From Elizabethkingia bruuniana (GTDB taxonomy: Bacteria; Bacteroidota; Bacteroidia; Flavobacteriales; Weeksellaceae): a DNA stretch of 64,000 nucleotides. Position numbers and translations under genes: made by a program. The stretch covers positions 2,790,001-2,854,000 of the forward strand of contig NZ_CP014337.1 of NCBI RefSeq assembly GCF_002024805.1, given 5' to 3'. Positions 29,409 through 39,022 of the stretch are shown one piece after another. Position 1 is the stretch's first letter, and the number at the start of each line of letters is the position of its first letter. The notes beneath the pieces are model-generated. The model had not been told where the DNA came from and ran no database searches. It saw only the letters and a list, made by a program, of their open reading frames with translations.

Positions 29409-30518
29409 ATGAAGACATCATCTGAAAGATTAAACGGATTAGACCATCTGAGAGCATTAGCTATTGTATTAGTACTTATGTATCATTACCGAGCTTTTAG
29501 CCATCCTGATTGGATAGATACTATTGGCAGATTTGGCTGGATAGGTGTGGATTTATTTTTTGTACTGAGCGGCTTTCTTATATCCGGCCAGTTATTCAAT
29601 AACATCAAAGTTTTCCACAATATCCATTTGAAATCATTTTACATTAAACGTTTTTTCAGGATTATTCCGCCTTATGCTTTTACCTTGCTTCTATATTTCT
29701 GTATTCCTGTCTTCCGGGAAAGAGAAGCATTATCCCCATTATGGAAATTCATCACCTTTACCCAAAATTACGGACTGGACGTTATTAACAAAGGAACGTT
29801 TTCGCATGCGTGGTCTTTGTGCATCGAGGAACAATTTTACTTAGTACTGCCTTTTTCACTTTTGCTTTTAATAAAAACCAAAACACTTTCGTGGATAAAA
29901 TGGCTTACTCCGTTTCTTATTATCATTTCTATATTCTTTCGTTTTACAGCATGGAATGAATACATTATTCCAAATATCAATTCCGATCGTTTTTGGCTGG
30001 AGTGGTATATGAAGATCTATTATCCTACCTATACCCGACTGGATAGCCTGGCTATTGGTGTGCTTATCGGTTATTTGTTTCAAAATTCATCTGTATTCAA
30101 AAATTTCATTCACCTCAACGGAAACAGACTTTTCTTTGGTGGGGTAATTCTTCTATGCCTTTCGCTTTGGCTGTGCAACGATCAGACATCTGTGCAGGCA
30201 TCTATTTTCGGGTTTACTGCTGTCGCTATAAGTTTTGGTTTTATTGTACTATCAGCAGTTTCAGAGTCATCATTTCTGTCCCGCTCTTATTCGTGGATAA
30301 CTTACCAGCTAGCCAGCTTATCTTATGCAATTTACCTTTCCCACAAAAGTGTTATCCACATTATCCAATTATCTCTTAAGGATAGCCAAATTTCTGCTTC
30401 AGGAGTGCTTATGCTTTTAATCTGTTTAGCTACCAGCATTCTGACCGGACTTTTTTACCGTTATGCTATTGAAAAGCCCGCATCACGGATTAAAAATAAA
30501 ATTCTGAATAAATCATAG
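29409..30518 (+). CDS. Acyltransferase 3 family membrane protein (OafA/YrhL type)
   Basis: 369 residues with about ten membrane helices. NGLDHLRALAIVLVLMYHY, carrying the conserved Arg and His of the acyltransferase-3 family, is at the N-terminus. GVDLFFVLSGFLISGQL, WSLCIEEQFYLVLPF and TRLDSLAIGVLIGY follow in the usual order. It probably O-acetylates a surface polysaccharide or peptidoglycan-like substrate. It is divergent from the kinase gene. Confidence 0.9.
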   Translation: MKTSSERLNGLDHLRALAIVLVLMYHYRAFSHPDWIDTIGRFGWIGVDLFFVLSGFLISGQLFNNIKVFHNIHLKSFYIKRFFRIIPPYAFTLLLYFCIPVFREREALSPLWKFITFTQNYGLDVINKGTFSHAWSLCIEEQFYLVLPFSLLLLIKTKTLSWIKWLTPFLIIISIFFRFTAWNEYIIPNINSDRFWLEWYMKIYYPTYTRLDSLAIGVLIGYLFQNSSVFKNFIHLNGNRLFFGGVILLCLSLWLCNDQTSVQASIFGFTAVAISFGFIVLSAVSESSFLSRSYSWITYQLASLSYAIYLSHKSVIHIIQLSLKDSQISASGVLMLLICLATSILTGLFYRYAIEKPASRIKNKILNKS

Positions 30519-30562
30519 CAGGCTCCGTTCTAATTTTGCTAATTTAGACCCCTGTAATATCA

Positions 30563-31117
30563 ATGCACGCAACAAAACAACTTGAAGAATGGATAGATTT
30601 GTATGGTCAAAAACTTTTTGACCGTGCCTTTTACCTACTGTCCAGCCGGGAAGATGCAGAAGATATCGTACAGGAAGTTTATGTGGCCGCTTATTCCGCA
30701 ATGGATAACTTTCAGGAGAAAAGTTCTCCGATTACATGGCTGATGGGAATTCTGCAACATAAGGTGACTGACCTTTACAGGAAAAAGTACAAAGGAAATC
30801 CACATGTAAGTCTGGATCATTTTTTTGACAACCACGAATTCTGGAAAGATCCGGACGGAATTCTTAAAAACTGGGATACCAACGATACTTCATTGTTGGA
30901 TAATGAAGCCTTCAATGCTTATTTGAAAAAATGTCTCGAGGAACTTCCGGACAGATGGCTTACCCTGGTGAAACTCACTTATCTTCAGGAAAAAAAATCA
31001 ACAGAAATTTGTCAGGAAACCAATATTTCCACGACTAATTATTGGAAAATATTACAACGCAGCCGACTCCAGCTTCGGGAATGCCTACAATTTAACTGGT
31101 TCGGAAAAGGAAAATGA
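30563..31117 (+). CDS. ECF-type RNA polymerase sigma factor
   Basis: 184 residues. Region 2 is FDRAFYLLSSREDAEDIVQ followed by AMDNFQEKSSPITWLMGIL, with the core-binding DAEDIVQEV segment. Region 4 (LEELPDRWLTLVKLTYLQ, STEICQETNISTTNYWKIL) is the -35-recognising helix-turn-helix. The stop overlaps the start of a zinc anti-sigma-like gene as ATGA. The downstream genes for methionine sulfoxide repair suggest an envelope oxidative-stress role. Confidence 0.9.
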   Translation: MHATKQLEEWIDLYGQKLFDRAFYLLSSREDAEDIVQEVYVAAYSAMDNFQEKSSPITWLMGILQHKVTDLYRKKYKGNPHVSLDHFFDNHEFWKDPDGILKNWDTNDTSLLDNEAFNAYLKKCLEELPDRWLTLVKLTYLQEKKSTEICQETNISTTNYWKILQRSRLQLRECLQFNWFGKGK

Positions 31118-31395
31118 GCATTTTAAAGAAAATATTACATGTTCTGATACTGCCTTGCAGTAAAGCTACTTTTTTAATTGAAAAAAGGATGCATTCTCCA
31201 TTGTCATTTTCTGAAAAGACTCAGCTGAATGCCCACCTGATTTTATGCAAGTGGTGTATGGCCTATGAGAAAAAAGCACAGTTCCTGCATCAGGCACTTC
31301 AGAATATGATCAGAAAAAAAGAGCCCGAAGTATCAATTTACAACATTGATAATAAACAACTTAAAGAAGAAGTTCTAAAAAAAATAAAAAAATAA
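31114..31395 (+). CDS. Small zinc-binding anti-sigma-like protein
   Basis: 93 residues, no membrane segment. HLILCKWC matches the H-x3-C-x2-C zinc anti-sigma (ZAS) motif, and the rest is helical and charged. Translational coupling (ATGA overlap) to the ECF sigma gene supports an anti-sigma role. Because it is soluble, it could sense cytoplasmic redox or zinc status as RsrA-type factors do (inference). It is shorter than membrane-spanning anti-sigmas. Confidence 0.7.
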   Translation: MSILKKILHVLILPCSKATFLIEKRMHSPLSFSEKTQLNAHLILCKWCMAYEKKAQFLHQALQNMIRKKEPEVSIYNIDNKQLKEEVLKKIKK

Positions 31396-31474
31396 TTATT
31401 TTTTACTGTCAGGATTTTGTTTACCTGCCGACTATAGTTCCAAAAGGAATATAAACAGCAAAAACAAAACTGAT

Positions 31475-31930
31475 ATGTTTACTAAAGAACCATCTTTATC
31501 AAGCCGTAATTTTTTAATTGGTTATTACATTTCGCTCTATGGAGTCGCCATCGTCCTTTTATGGATAGGAATTTTCAAATTTACACCTACCGAAGCAGCA
31601 GCTATTAAGCCATTGGTAGAAAATCATCCGCTAATGGGATGGTTGTATAATATACTCAGTATCCGGGGTGTATCCAACCTCATCGGTATTGTTGAAATTT
31701 TTACCGCATTGGCTATTGTACTTGCGCCTTATATTCATTTTCTAAGAATTGGTGCTTCCATTGGAATACTCATCACTTTTATCACTACTATCAGTTTTCT
31801 TTTTACCACTCCGGGGACCTGGAGAATCGTGGACGGAATTCCGGTAACTGACTTTTTTATCCTGAAAGATCTTGTCTCTTTAGGATTCGGACTTATGATT
31901 TTACAATTCCCAAAAAACATAACAAAATGA
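31475..31930 (+). CDS. DUF417 (YkgB/RclC-like) inner-membrane protein
   Basis: 151 residues with four membrane helices. [27 protein letters not shown] and [14 protein letters not shown] are close matches to the DUF417 family, which includes E. coli RclC of the reactive-chlorine resistance operon. Its stop overlaps the msrAB start (ATGA). In this operon it probably has a role in resisting hypochlorous or similar oxidants. Molecular function unknown. Confidence 0.85.
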   Translation: MFTKEPSLSSRNFLIGYYISLYGVAIVLLWIGIFKFTPTEAAAIKPLVENHPLMGWLYNILSIRGVSNLIGIVEIFTALAIVLAPYIHFLRIGASIGILITFITTISFLFTTPGTWRIVDGIPVTDFFILKDLVSLGFGLMILQFPKNITK

Positions 31931-33003
31931 AAAAAATAGCAATAGGTTGCCTGACCCTTATAACAGGACTTATATTTCTGATTAGCTGGAAACAGAACAA
32001 ACCTTCCACCGAAAAAGCAATGATTGTTGATCCGCGGGCACCTTCCGCTGAAATCTATTTTGCCGGAGGTTGCTTTTGGGGAACCGAGCACTTCTTCAAA
32101 CAGGTAAGAGGTGTAACCGCTACAGAAGTAGGTTATGCAAACGGAAACATTAAAAATCCTGATTACAAAACCGTTTCTTCTGATGCTACAGGTTTTGCCG
32201 AAACTGTTAAAGTTATTTACAATCCGGATATCATTAATCTGGATCTGTTGATAGAATTATACTTTAAAACAATAGATCCTACCAGCATGAACCAACAAGG
32301 AAATGATATGGGAACACGCTACAGAACCGGTATCTATTACAGTGGTAAAAACGACTTATCCACAATCCGGTCAGAGGTGGACAAACTGTCAAAAGCCTAC
32401 AAAAAACCAGTTGTTGTCGAAGTAAAGCCTTTGAAAAATTTTTATAAAGCTGAAGATTATCATCAGGATTATCTTGGAAAAAATCCCGGTGGCTACTGCC
32501 ATATAGAACCTGGATTGTTTGAAATGGCAAGAAAGGCCAATCCGCCTCACACTTACCAAAAACCGGATGACAAAACACTTCGTAAGAAACTAACTGCACA
32601 GCAGTATGAGGTAACCCAGCAAAATGCAACGGAAAGGCCTTTTGAAAACCAATATTATAATGAATTCCGGGAAGGAATATATGTTGACATTACTACCGGA
32701 GAACCTTTATTTGTTTCTACTGATAAATATGAATCCGGTTGTGGCTGGCCGAGCTTCTCCCGTCCGATAAGCGAGGCTCTTGTTCAGGAAAAAACAGATA
32801 ATTCCCACGGAATGCAGCGTACCGAAGTAAGAAGCAAAACCGGAAATGCACACCTGGGCCATGTCTTCAATGACGGACCACAGGATAAAGGCGGACTGAG
32901 ATACTGTATCAACAGTGCATCATTAAAATTCATCCCGAAAAATGAAATGGAAAAACAAGGGTATGGAAAATACCTTTCATTAATAAAACCCATAAAAAAA
33001 TAA
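31927..33003 (+). CDS. msrAB: Bifunctional peptide-methionine sulfoxide reductase MsrA/MsrB
   Basis: 358 residues. A hydrophobic N-terminus (about 4-20) should export or anchor it in the periplasm. The MsrA domain has the GGCFWG active site with Cys49 and ends near residue 205. The MsrB domain follows, with [12 protein letters not shown] and the catalytic RYCINSASL. MsrA reduces the S-, MsrB the R-epimer of methionine sulfoxide. The MsrA-MsrB fusion order is common. It is translationally coupled to DUF417. Confidence 0.96.
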   Translation: MKKIAIGCLTLITGLIFLISWKQNKPSTEKAMIVDPRAPSAEIYFAGGCFWGTEHFFKQVRGVTATEVGYANGNIKNPDYKTVSSDATGFAETVKVIYNPDIINLDLLIELYFKTIDPTSMNQQGNDMGTRYRTGIYYSGKNDLSTIRSEVDKLSKAYKKPVVVEVKPLKNFYKAEDYHQDYLGKNPGGYCHIEPGLFEMARKANPPHTYQKPDDKTLRKKLTAQQYEVTQQNATERPFENQYYNEFREGIYVDITTGEPLFVSTDKYESGCGWPSFSRPISEALVQEKTDNSHGMQRTEVRSKTGNAHLGHVFNDGPQDKGGLRYCINSASLKFIPKNEMEKQGYGKYLSLIKPIKK

Positions 33004-33026
33004 GCACAAACAAAAAACAACACGCT

Positions 33027-34247
33027 ATGAAAAAAGTATTTCTTTCTGCTATTCTAATGGCAGGTACAGCGGGAGTATTATCATCCTGCAACGACAGCAC
33101 CAACGACATGACACCTCAACCACAACAGGGTACATTCACAGTGGAAAATGTGGTACAGAACAAGGACTTTGTACAGAGTGGAGCCTTTCAGGGAACAGGA
33201 AGTGCAACAGTACAATTACCTGTTGTACTACCGGGACAAAGCATCAGCTTTAAATTCAATGCCGGAAAAGGCCAGCGGCTGATGTTTGCAACGATGTACG
33301 GTGCTTCTAAAGACTGGTTCTTTGCACCTGAAAACCCCGGAATAAAACTGTATAACGATAACGGAACTCCTATAACCGGGGATATTTCTGCACAGATCAA
33401 GCTTTGGGACAATGGCAGCAAAGATAACACGACCGGAAATCCTGAATCGAATCCTATTGCTATGGTTCCGAATGTTGATGCCTCCAAGCTGATGAAACTA
33501 AGTCTGACTTATGATGATGCAGCCTCTGAATTTACACTTAGTATTACCAATACTTCAGGAGGTACTATGAATGAAACGCCTTTTTCTCCCGGTGTATGGG
33601 CTGTGTCCAATATATTAGGCGGAAAATTATTAAATGAAATGCCATTCTATAAGGCCGGAGAAAAATCTAATCCTGAAATTACGGCTATTGCGGAAAGCGG
33701 AAACAATGCATCTCTTAGTACTAAAACAAAAAACAATACCGGAATTATTACAGGGCTTTCCCCTGTATTGGTTGTCGTTTACAAAGGAGATACAAACCCT
33801 ATATACCAGGTTGGAGCAAAGGATATGGGAATGGGACTAAAAGATATTGCCCAGAAAGGTGATGCTGCAAAACTAAAAGATGCATTAACAAAACCAGGAG
33901 TCAGCGTTTATGTCTTGGGTAGTGCCCCTATAGCACCTGGTGCAAAAGTATCGGCTAATATTACCACTACTCTCGGCGACAAGATTGCATATGTTACCAT
34001 GTTTGGCTATTCCAACGATTGGTTTTATGCCAATGAAAGCGAAGTTACAGCAAATACAAAAGGTGATCTAACGGCTAAAACAGCATTGTTTGATGACGGA
34101 ACCGGAGTCGATCAATATCCGGGTGCGGGAAATAAACAAGCTTTATTTGGCGGAACACCTGCCCCCGAGGATAAAAATATCTCCAAAGTAGGGAACAATT
34201 ATCCTGTACCACAGGTTTCTTCAGTGCTGAAAGTAACTTATCAATAA
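33027..34247 (+). CDS. Spondin-domain lipoprotein (two tandem spondin-like domains)
   Basis: 406 residues. Lipobox LSSC at residue 20. Residues about 36-200 contain FTVENVVQNKDFVQSGAFQG and FATMYGASKDWFFAPENPGI, and residues about 210-405 repeat the pattern with TMFGYSNDWFYANESEV and ALFDDGTGVDQYPGAGNKQ. Both look like N-terminal spondin (Spond_N) folds, which bind calcium in eukaryotic F-spondin. Their bacterial role is unknown. It is the last gene of the sigma-factor operon, ending at a terminator. Confidence 0.85.
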   Translation: MKKVFLSAILMAGTAGVLSSCNDSTNDMTPQPQQGTFTVENVVQNKDFVQSGAFQGTGSATVQLPVVLPGQSISFKFNAGKGQRLMFATMYGASKDWFFAPENPGIKLYNDNGTPITGDISAQIKLWDNGSKDNTTGNPESNPIAMVPNVDASKLMKLSLTYDDAASEFTLSITNTSGGTMNETPFSPGVWAVSNILGGKLLNEMPFYKAGEKSNPEITAIAESGNNASLSTKTKNNTGIITGLSPVLVVVYKGDTNPIYQVGAKDMGMGLKDIAQKGDAAKLKDALTKPGVSVYVLGSAPIAPGAKVSANITTTLGDKIAYVTMFGYSNDWFYANESEVTANTKGDLTAKTALFDDGTGVDQYPGAGNKQALFGGTPAPEDKNISKVGNNYPVPQVSSVLKVTYQ

Positions 34248-34266
34248 TATATACTAAAAGATAAAA

Positions 34267-34298
34267 AAATCCGGCTGCTTAAAGCAGCCGGATTTTTG
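34267..34298 (+). terminator. Terminator between the spondin gene and the convergent siderophore receptor
   Basis: AAATCCGGCTGCTT pairs with AGCAGCCGGATTT, followed by T residues. It could work in both directions. Confidence 0.88.
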
Positions 34299-34337
34299 AT
34301 ATTATAATTATTATTCTTCCGAACCGGATGGTTGTTC

Positions 34338-36536
34338 TTAGAATTTATAAGTAATACTTCCCAATACATTTGCCAGCTTCTGTGGGTTGGCTGTAGTATA
34401 GCCAATCCAGTAATGCTCATTGGTAAAGTTATCCACTTTCACCCCTATTCTGAATTTCTTGGTATCATAGTATGCATTAGCATTCATCACAAAATACTTA
34501 GGCAATATAAAACTTCCTTGCGCGGTATTCACAATTTTGTTATCACTTGCATAATTTCCACCAATTCCAAATCCTAAGCCTTTAAACTGACCATCTACAA
34601 ACTGATAGCTTGCATTGAAGTTTGCTAACCAAGGCGAAGATGCTGTCTCGGGTCTGAAACCAGCATTTTCTCCGCTTGTAAAGCTCATGTCATTGTAACT
34701 AACTCCAGCTATTAATGAAAAACCTTTAACCAGGTATGCATTAATTTCCGCTTCAAATCCACGGCTTGTTAATTTCCCGGCCTGATTCTGAACTGCCTGC
34801 CCCCCCACAGTCAATTCTCTGGTGGTCATTAGTGTATTTTTAACTTTAATATCGTAATAGCTTAATGTTGCTGTTATTTTCCCTTTTAACAGATTAGCTT
34901 TTAACCCTCCTTCAAACTGATTTGCTTTCTCAGGATCAGAAAGAGCAACATCTCCTGCCTTATTGTAAACATAATATCCATTACTTTTGAAACTATTCTG
35001 ATAATTTCCGAATACAGAAAACTGATCTTTTATAACTTCATACACCAATCCGAACTTCGGTGACCATGCAGATTGTGAATAGGCTGCAACAGCGGCCTGC
35101 CCTCTTTTACCGCCATTGAATTGGTTGCTTTCATAGCGAACAGATGCTAAAACATTAAGCCCATCTACCGGTGTCAATACATTGGAGATATAACCGCTGT
35201 ATGTATTGAGAACTCCAGAAGATGGCCATGTATTATTTGCATTAAAATCATAGCCTGGCCTATTTCTTAGTTCATCATATTTTGCCCCAAGCGTTTTATC
35301 ATTCAGTGTAGAATAATCTCCTCCTCTGAAAGGAACCCAATCGACAACTCCTATAAATGCGAACATCTGGTTATCATTTGTTCTCATATAATCAAAACCT
35401 GCCACTGCACGGTTTCTCATACTGCCAAATTTATAATCGAAATTAAAATTCTGCTGAATCTGGAAGAATTTTTTTGTACTATTAATTGTAGACTGATCTG
35501 CTCTAACGACACCAAGTTCTGTATCTGTAGCAACTCCTGTTGCTGTAGCTTTAGGCGCAATATAGAAATACGGATTAAACCCGTCTGAATAAGAATAAGA
35601 ATTACTAATATTGGTAGATGACCGGATATAATCGTTAATCTTCACATTCACCTGCCCAAATAAATTTCTTACTCTGGCGGTCGTATAAAGACCAGAACCC
35701 ATATAAGAATTTTTATAATCCAATCCCAGTTTTTCCACATCTTTCATGTTTTTCCCCAAAGAAGGAGAAAGATAGAAGAACACCTGTTCCGGAGCGGCTC
35801 TGGTTTCAAAACCTTCATATTCCAAATTAATATCCAGAACATCATTTATTTTATAACGAAGTGAAGGTGTAAAAGCAAAATAGGTATTTCTGGCATTTTT
35901 GTTCTGAAATGTTCCTTCTGTTGTGTAGGCTGTATTTACACGGAACATCAGTCTTTTATCTTTTGTCAGCGGTGTATTTACATCTGCCTGTGCTCTGTAA
36001 TAATTATAACTGCCCCCAATTAATGAAACCCTTCCTTCTAATGTTTCAAAAGGTCTCTTTGTAACCCTGTTTACTACCCCTCCATAAGAGGTTACATTAC
36101 TTCCGTATAAAGTTGCAGAAGGACCTTTTAAAACTTCTGCTTTTTCTAAATTTATGGCGTCCATAGACGTAGTAACCGGTCCAACCAAACCATTTCTCAT
36201 AGAATTAGAAGAAATAAATCCTCTGAGGTTAATGTATGCACCTCCATCTCCTGCTCTGTTATTGGCACTCCACATTCTTTGTACTCCGGTCACATTTCTA
36301 AGGGCATCATCAACTGTATAAATCAACTGATTATCCAGTACGACTTTATCTATTGAAGAATAAACCTGTGGATTTTCAATAGATTTCAGTGGCATTTTAT
36401 TTACATAATCACTGTCTTTTTTGATATAGGAATTGATGATTACCTCATCAATTTTCTTTGCATTTATAGTATCTTTTTCTTGTGCATAAGCAAGAACACC
36501 AGATAACAGAACTGCATTCAACAACACTTTTTTCAT
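34338..36536 (-). CDS. TonB-dependent siderophore receptor
   Basis: 732 residues. The signal peptide ends near LAYAQ. The plug domain includes QLIYTVDDALRNVTGVQRM, GAYINLRGF and EVLKGPSATLYGSNV; the 22-strand barrel ends in GSITYKF with a terminal Phe. Overall layout matches FhuE/FpvA-like ferric hydroxamate or mixed-type siderophore receptors. It is downstream of a PepSY protein on the same strand, a common ferric-siderophore uptake/reduction arrangement. The exact siderophore is not determinable. Confidence 0.92.
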   Translation of the reverse strand: MKKVLLNAVLLSGVLAYAQEKDTINAKKIDEVIINSYIKKDSDYVNKMPLKSIENPQVYSSIDKVVLDNQLIYTVDDALRNVTGVQRMWSANNRAGDGGAYINLRGFISSNSMRNGLVGPVTTSMDAINLEKAEVLKGPSATLYGSNVTSYGGVVNRVTKRPFETLEGRVSLIGGSYNYYRAQADVNTPLTKDKRLMFRVNTAYTTEGTFQNKNARNTYFAFTPSLRYKINDVLDINLEYEGFETRAAPEQVFFYLSPSLGKNMKDVEKLGLDYKNSYMGSGLYTTARVRNLFGQVNVKINDYIRSSTNISNSYSYSDGFNPYFYIAPKATATGVATDTELGVVRADQSTINSTKKFFQIQQNFNFDYKFGSMRNRAVAGFDYMRTNDNQMFAFIGVVDWVPFRGGDYSTLNDKTLGAKYDELRNRPGYDFNANNTWPSSGVLNTYSGYISNVLTPVDGLNVLASVRYESNQFNGGKRGQAAVAAYSQSAWSPKFGLVYEVIKDQFSVFGNYQNSFKSNGYYVYNKAGDVALSDPEKANQFEGGLKANLLKGKITATLSYYDIKVKNTLMTTRELTVGGQAVQNQAGKLTSRGFEAEINAYLVKGFSLIAGVSYNDMSFTSGENAGFRPETASSPWLANFNASYQFVDGQFKGLGFGIGGNYASDNKIVNTAQGSFILPKYFVMNANAYYDTKKFRIGVKVDNFTNEHYWIGYTTANPQKLANVLGSITYKF

Positions 36537-36567
36537 AATAAGCTCAGATTTTTATAATAGTTATTTC

Positions 36568-36738
36568 TTAAGATTTTTTATAGTAATGTTTCATGATAAT
36601 AAGGACAGGAATGATCAAGGCGGTACAAGCGAGTACATCCCAAATTCCTTTTCCAATAAGAGCTGATATAAGCCCGTAAAGAGAAAGCACAGCCAATAAA
36701 ACAGGCATTCCCCAGAGTCTGAATATTTTCTTATTCAT
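36568..36738 (-). CDS. Small two-helix membrane protein in the siderophore operon
   Basis: 56 residues when started at ATG 36738 (MNKKIFRLWGMPVLL), which gives a clean start between its neighbours; a longer frame from 36810 would overlap the PepSY gene. Two hydrophobic helices (about 11-28 and 36-48) and a basic tail. Similar short proteins accompany PepSY/TonB-receptor pairs in Bacteroidetes, but the family has no known activity. Confidence 0.65.
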   Translation of the reverse strand: MNKKIFRLWGMPVLLAVLSLYGLISALIGKGIWDVLACTALIIPVLIIMKHYYKKS

Positions 36739-36742
36739 GATT

Positions 36743-37873
36743 TTAGTTTTTAGAAAGATTTTTCCAATGCTTTTTCTCAGATTTTCTGCGGGCAATCCAC
36801 AAGTAAACACCTGTAATCAGTACAACAATGGTCAGAAAATCGAAAACACCCCAGATTATTTTCAATGTCATTCCCCCATAATTACCAAAATGTAATGGCT
36901 GAGAAAGAAATAATGTATTCACATACCAGGGCATTACACGCGAATCTGTGACATCACCTGATTTTGCATCAATCAGTACCGGCATCAGTAATCTGGAAGT
37001 TACTTCCGTGTTGCCTTTCATAAATACGGCATAGTGGTGTTTGCTGGTAAACAGAGTACCTGGATAAGCGACAATACTGACCTTCATATCCGGAACTGTT
37101 TTTTCTGCACTCTTTACAGCCGCCTGCAATGAGCTTAGCGTGCCTGTATAAGGTTTTTCATTTTTATAAGGAGCTGTCATTTCTGCTAACTGCCCTTGCT
37201 GCCAAAGTCCTACAATTACATCGGACATTGCATTAATTACTCCGGTTATTCCTACGACCAGCATCCAGGCCATTACAACAATTCCCAGCAGGTTATGAGT
37301 ATCCAGCCATTTCAGTCTCTTGGATTTAGCCTTACGTACCATTCCAAAATCAAAATTCTTCATAATAGGTCCGTACAGGACAATACCCGATATAATGGAA
37401 ATCACAAACAACATTCCCATAAGCCCCAGAAACAATTTGCCGGGAATTCCTGCAAAAAGATCCACATGAAGATGTCGAATCACACTCATAACACCCTCGT
37501 CTTTAGGCTGTCCCAGAACTTCTCCGGTGTATTCATTCAGGATCAAAAACTTACTTTGTTCAGGTGGTGAGTCCTGACTTTTTACTACGTCGAATAATAC
37601 CTGATTTGGATGATCATTCTGATCCCAAAATGCATAACGTGCATGTTCTCCGGGATATTTAGCTTCAGCAATTTTTGCCAGTTTATCCAGATTTATCTTC
37701 TGAGTTCCGGGTGGAATAACAGCATCTTTGTGCTCTGTTATATATTCATCGATCTCTTCATGGAATATAAGAGGTAGACCCGTTATACAAAGTAACAGGA
37801 GGAATAATGTGCAAATTAAACTGGTCCATTTGTGCCATTTGAACCAGCGCTTTGCCGTTTTAAGCTTCATCAA
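36743..37873 (-). CDS. PepSY-domain membrane protein (iron-uptake-associated, PiuB-like)
   Basis: 376 residues with four membrane helices. It starts WFKWHKWTSLICTLFLLLLCITGLPLIFHEE, a signature of PepSY_TM proteins; HVDLFAGIPGKLFLGLMG, LDTHNLLGIVVMAWMLVVGITGVI and QPLHFGNYGGMTLKIIW follow, with repeated histidines that may bind haem. Such proteins often act as ferric-siderophore reductases. It is the first gene of the three-gene minus-strand iron operon. Confidence 0.88.
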   Translation of the reverse strand: MMKLKTAKRWFKWHKWTSLICTLFLLLLCITGLPLIFHEEIDEYITEHKDAVIPPGTQKINLDKLAKIAEAKYPGEHARYAFWDQNDHPNQVLFDVVKSQDSPPEQSKFLILNEYTGEVLGQPKDEGVMSVIRHLHVDLFAGIPGKLFLGLMGMLFVISIISGIVLYGPIMKNFDFGMVRKAKSKRLKWLDTHNLLGIVVMAWMLVVGITGVINAMSDVIVGLWQQGQLAEMTAPYKNEKPYTGTLSSLQAAVKSAEKTVPDMKVSIVAYPGTLFTSKHHYAVFMKGNTEVTSRLLMPVLIDAKSGDVTDSRVMPWYVNTLFLSQPLHFGNYGGMTLKIIWGVFDFLTIVVLITGVYLWIARRKSEKKHWKNLSKN

Positions 37874-37895
37874 GATTTTTTTGCAAATTTATTAT

Positions 37896-37914
37896 TTTAA
37901 ATTATTCTAAATTA
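37896..37914 (-). promoter_or_regulatory. Candidate iron-regulator operator upstream of the PepSY operon
   Basis: TTTTAAATTATTCTAAATT is an imperfect palindrome 23-41 bases upstream of the PepSY start. The half-site ATTCTAAAT recurs in a palindrome near 38854. The identity of the regulator (Fur- or DtxR-type) is only a guess. Confidence 0.35.
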
Positions 37915-38048
37915 ATACACATGTTTAAAATCATGTTTTTTATTCAAATAAATAATACAATACTTTTCACTTAATTGTGATATTACCTGATTATTGTAAC
38001 ATTTCATCAATGGTTACGTCCTATTATAAAATTTCAAATCATAATATC

Positions 38049-38756
38049 ATGACCGAAAAATCTTTAAAAAGAAAGCTTAATTTTCTAACCACTTATGTAA
38101 TAATAAGTTCGTTGGCATTTATCATTTTTATCCTGTCAGGCTTCAGAGATAAAGAGAAAAAGGAAAGTTTCGACGAACTCACTGTAAAAAAGATAAATGT
38201 TGTGGGCGAAAAAGGAGATTTACGAATGGTGATTAGCAATGAACACAGACAGCATCCGGGAATTGTGAATGGTGAGAAACTACCGGACAGAGAGCGGTCT
38301 TCAGGTATAATTTTCTTTAATTCTTCCGGTGATGAATGTGGAGGTCTGGTCTATGACGGAAATGAAAAAGATGCCGGATTGGTTCTTTCTGTGGATAAAT
38401 TCAGGGATGATCAGATTATGCAGCTGCAGTATATGGAAAACACCCAAAATTATGATCGGAAATATGGATTACAGATCTGGGATTATCCAAAAGAAAAGAC
38501 TTTCAATGAAAGAATGAGAAGATTTAAAGAACTGGACAAACTAAAGAATAAAGAAGAGCAGCAGCAAGCTGTAAAGAAAATGAAAATGGATAGCCTCCTA
38601 ATGGAAGACCGTCTTTTTATCGGCAAAAATTTCAATAAAGATGTTGGTCTGTTTATAAAAGATCAGAAAGGAAAACCAAGGATAAAAATATATGTTGATA
38701 AAAATAATGAGGCCAAAATAGAGCTTCTTGGAGAAGACGGAAAGCCTGTTAAGTAA
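38049..38756 (+). CDS. Membrane-anchored protein of unknown function
   Basis: 235 residues when started at ATG 38049 (MTEKSLKRKLNFL); earlier GTG/ATG starts would add an implausible leader. One N-terminal membrane segment (about 14-32) is followed by a soluble region with KINVVGEKGDLRMVISN, SGIIFFNSSGDECGGLVYDG and GQPRIKIYVD-like repeats of a short beta motif (LFIKDQKGKPRIKIYVD). The same 'NExGxxRmxI' phrase occurs at both ends, suggesting an internal repeat. Not recognised further. Confidence 0.7.
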   Translation: MTEKSLKRKLNFLTTYVIISSLAFIIFILSGFRDKEKKESFDELTVKKINVVGEKGDLRMVISNEHRQHPGIVNGEKLPDRERSSGIIFFNSSGDECGGLVYDGNEKDAGLVLSVDKFRDDQIMQLQYMENTQNYDRKYGLQIWDYPKEKTFNERMRRFKELDKLKNKEEQQQAVKKMKMDSLLMEDRLFIGKNFNKDVGLFIKDQKGKPRIKIYVDKNNEAKIELLGEDGKPVK

Positions 38757-38965
38757 TACAATAATCAACTTTGTCAAGCTAAAATTCTGAAAAATATTTA
38801 CCGAAGCAAATTTCAGATCAAAACCCATGAAACATTAGAATAAAACCTATTAAAATTAGAGTATATTCTAATTCAGATAAATACTATCTCAGAATGAGTA
38901 TAATTATTAAATTATTATTCCTCTACACACTTATCAGAAACCATACCTAATCTTGTTCCAAATTA

Positions 38966-39000
38966 AAATCCCTCTGAATAATTATTCAGAGGGATTTTTT
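38966..39000 (+). terminator. Rho-independent terminator
   Basis: AAATCCCTCTGAATAA pairs perfectly with TTATTCAGAGGGATTT, ending in six T. It lies 210 bases after the 38756 stop codon, so either the mRNA has a long 3' UTR or a small RNA ends here. Confidence 0.9.
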
Positions 39001-39022
39001 ATAAAAAATTGAAGATAAAATA

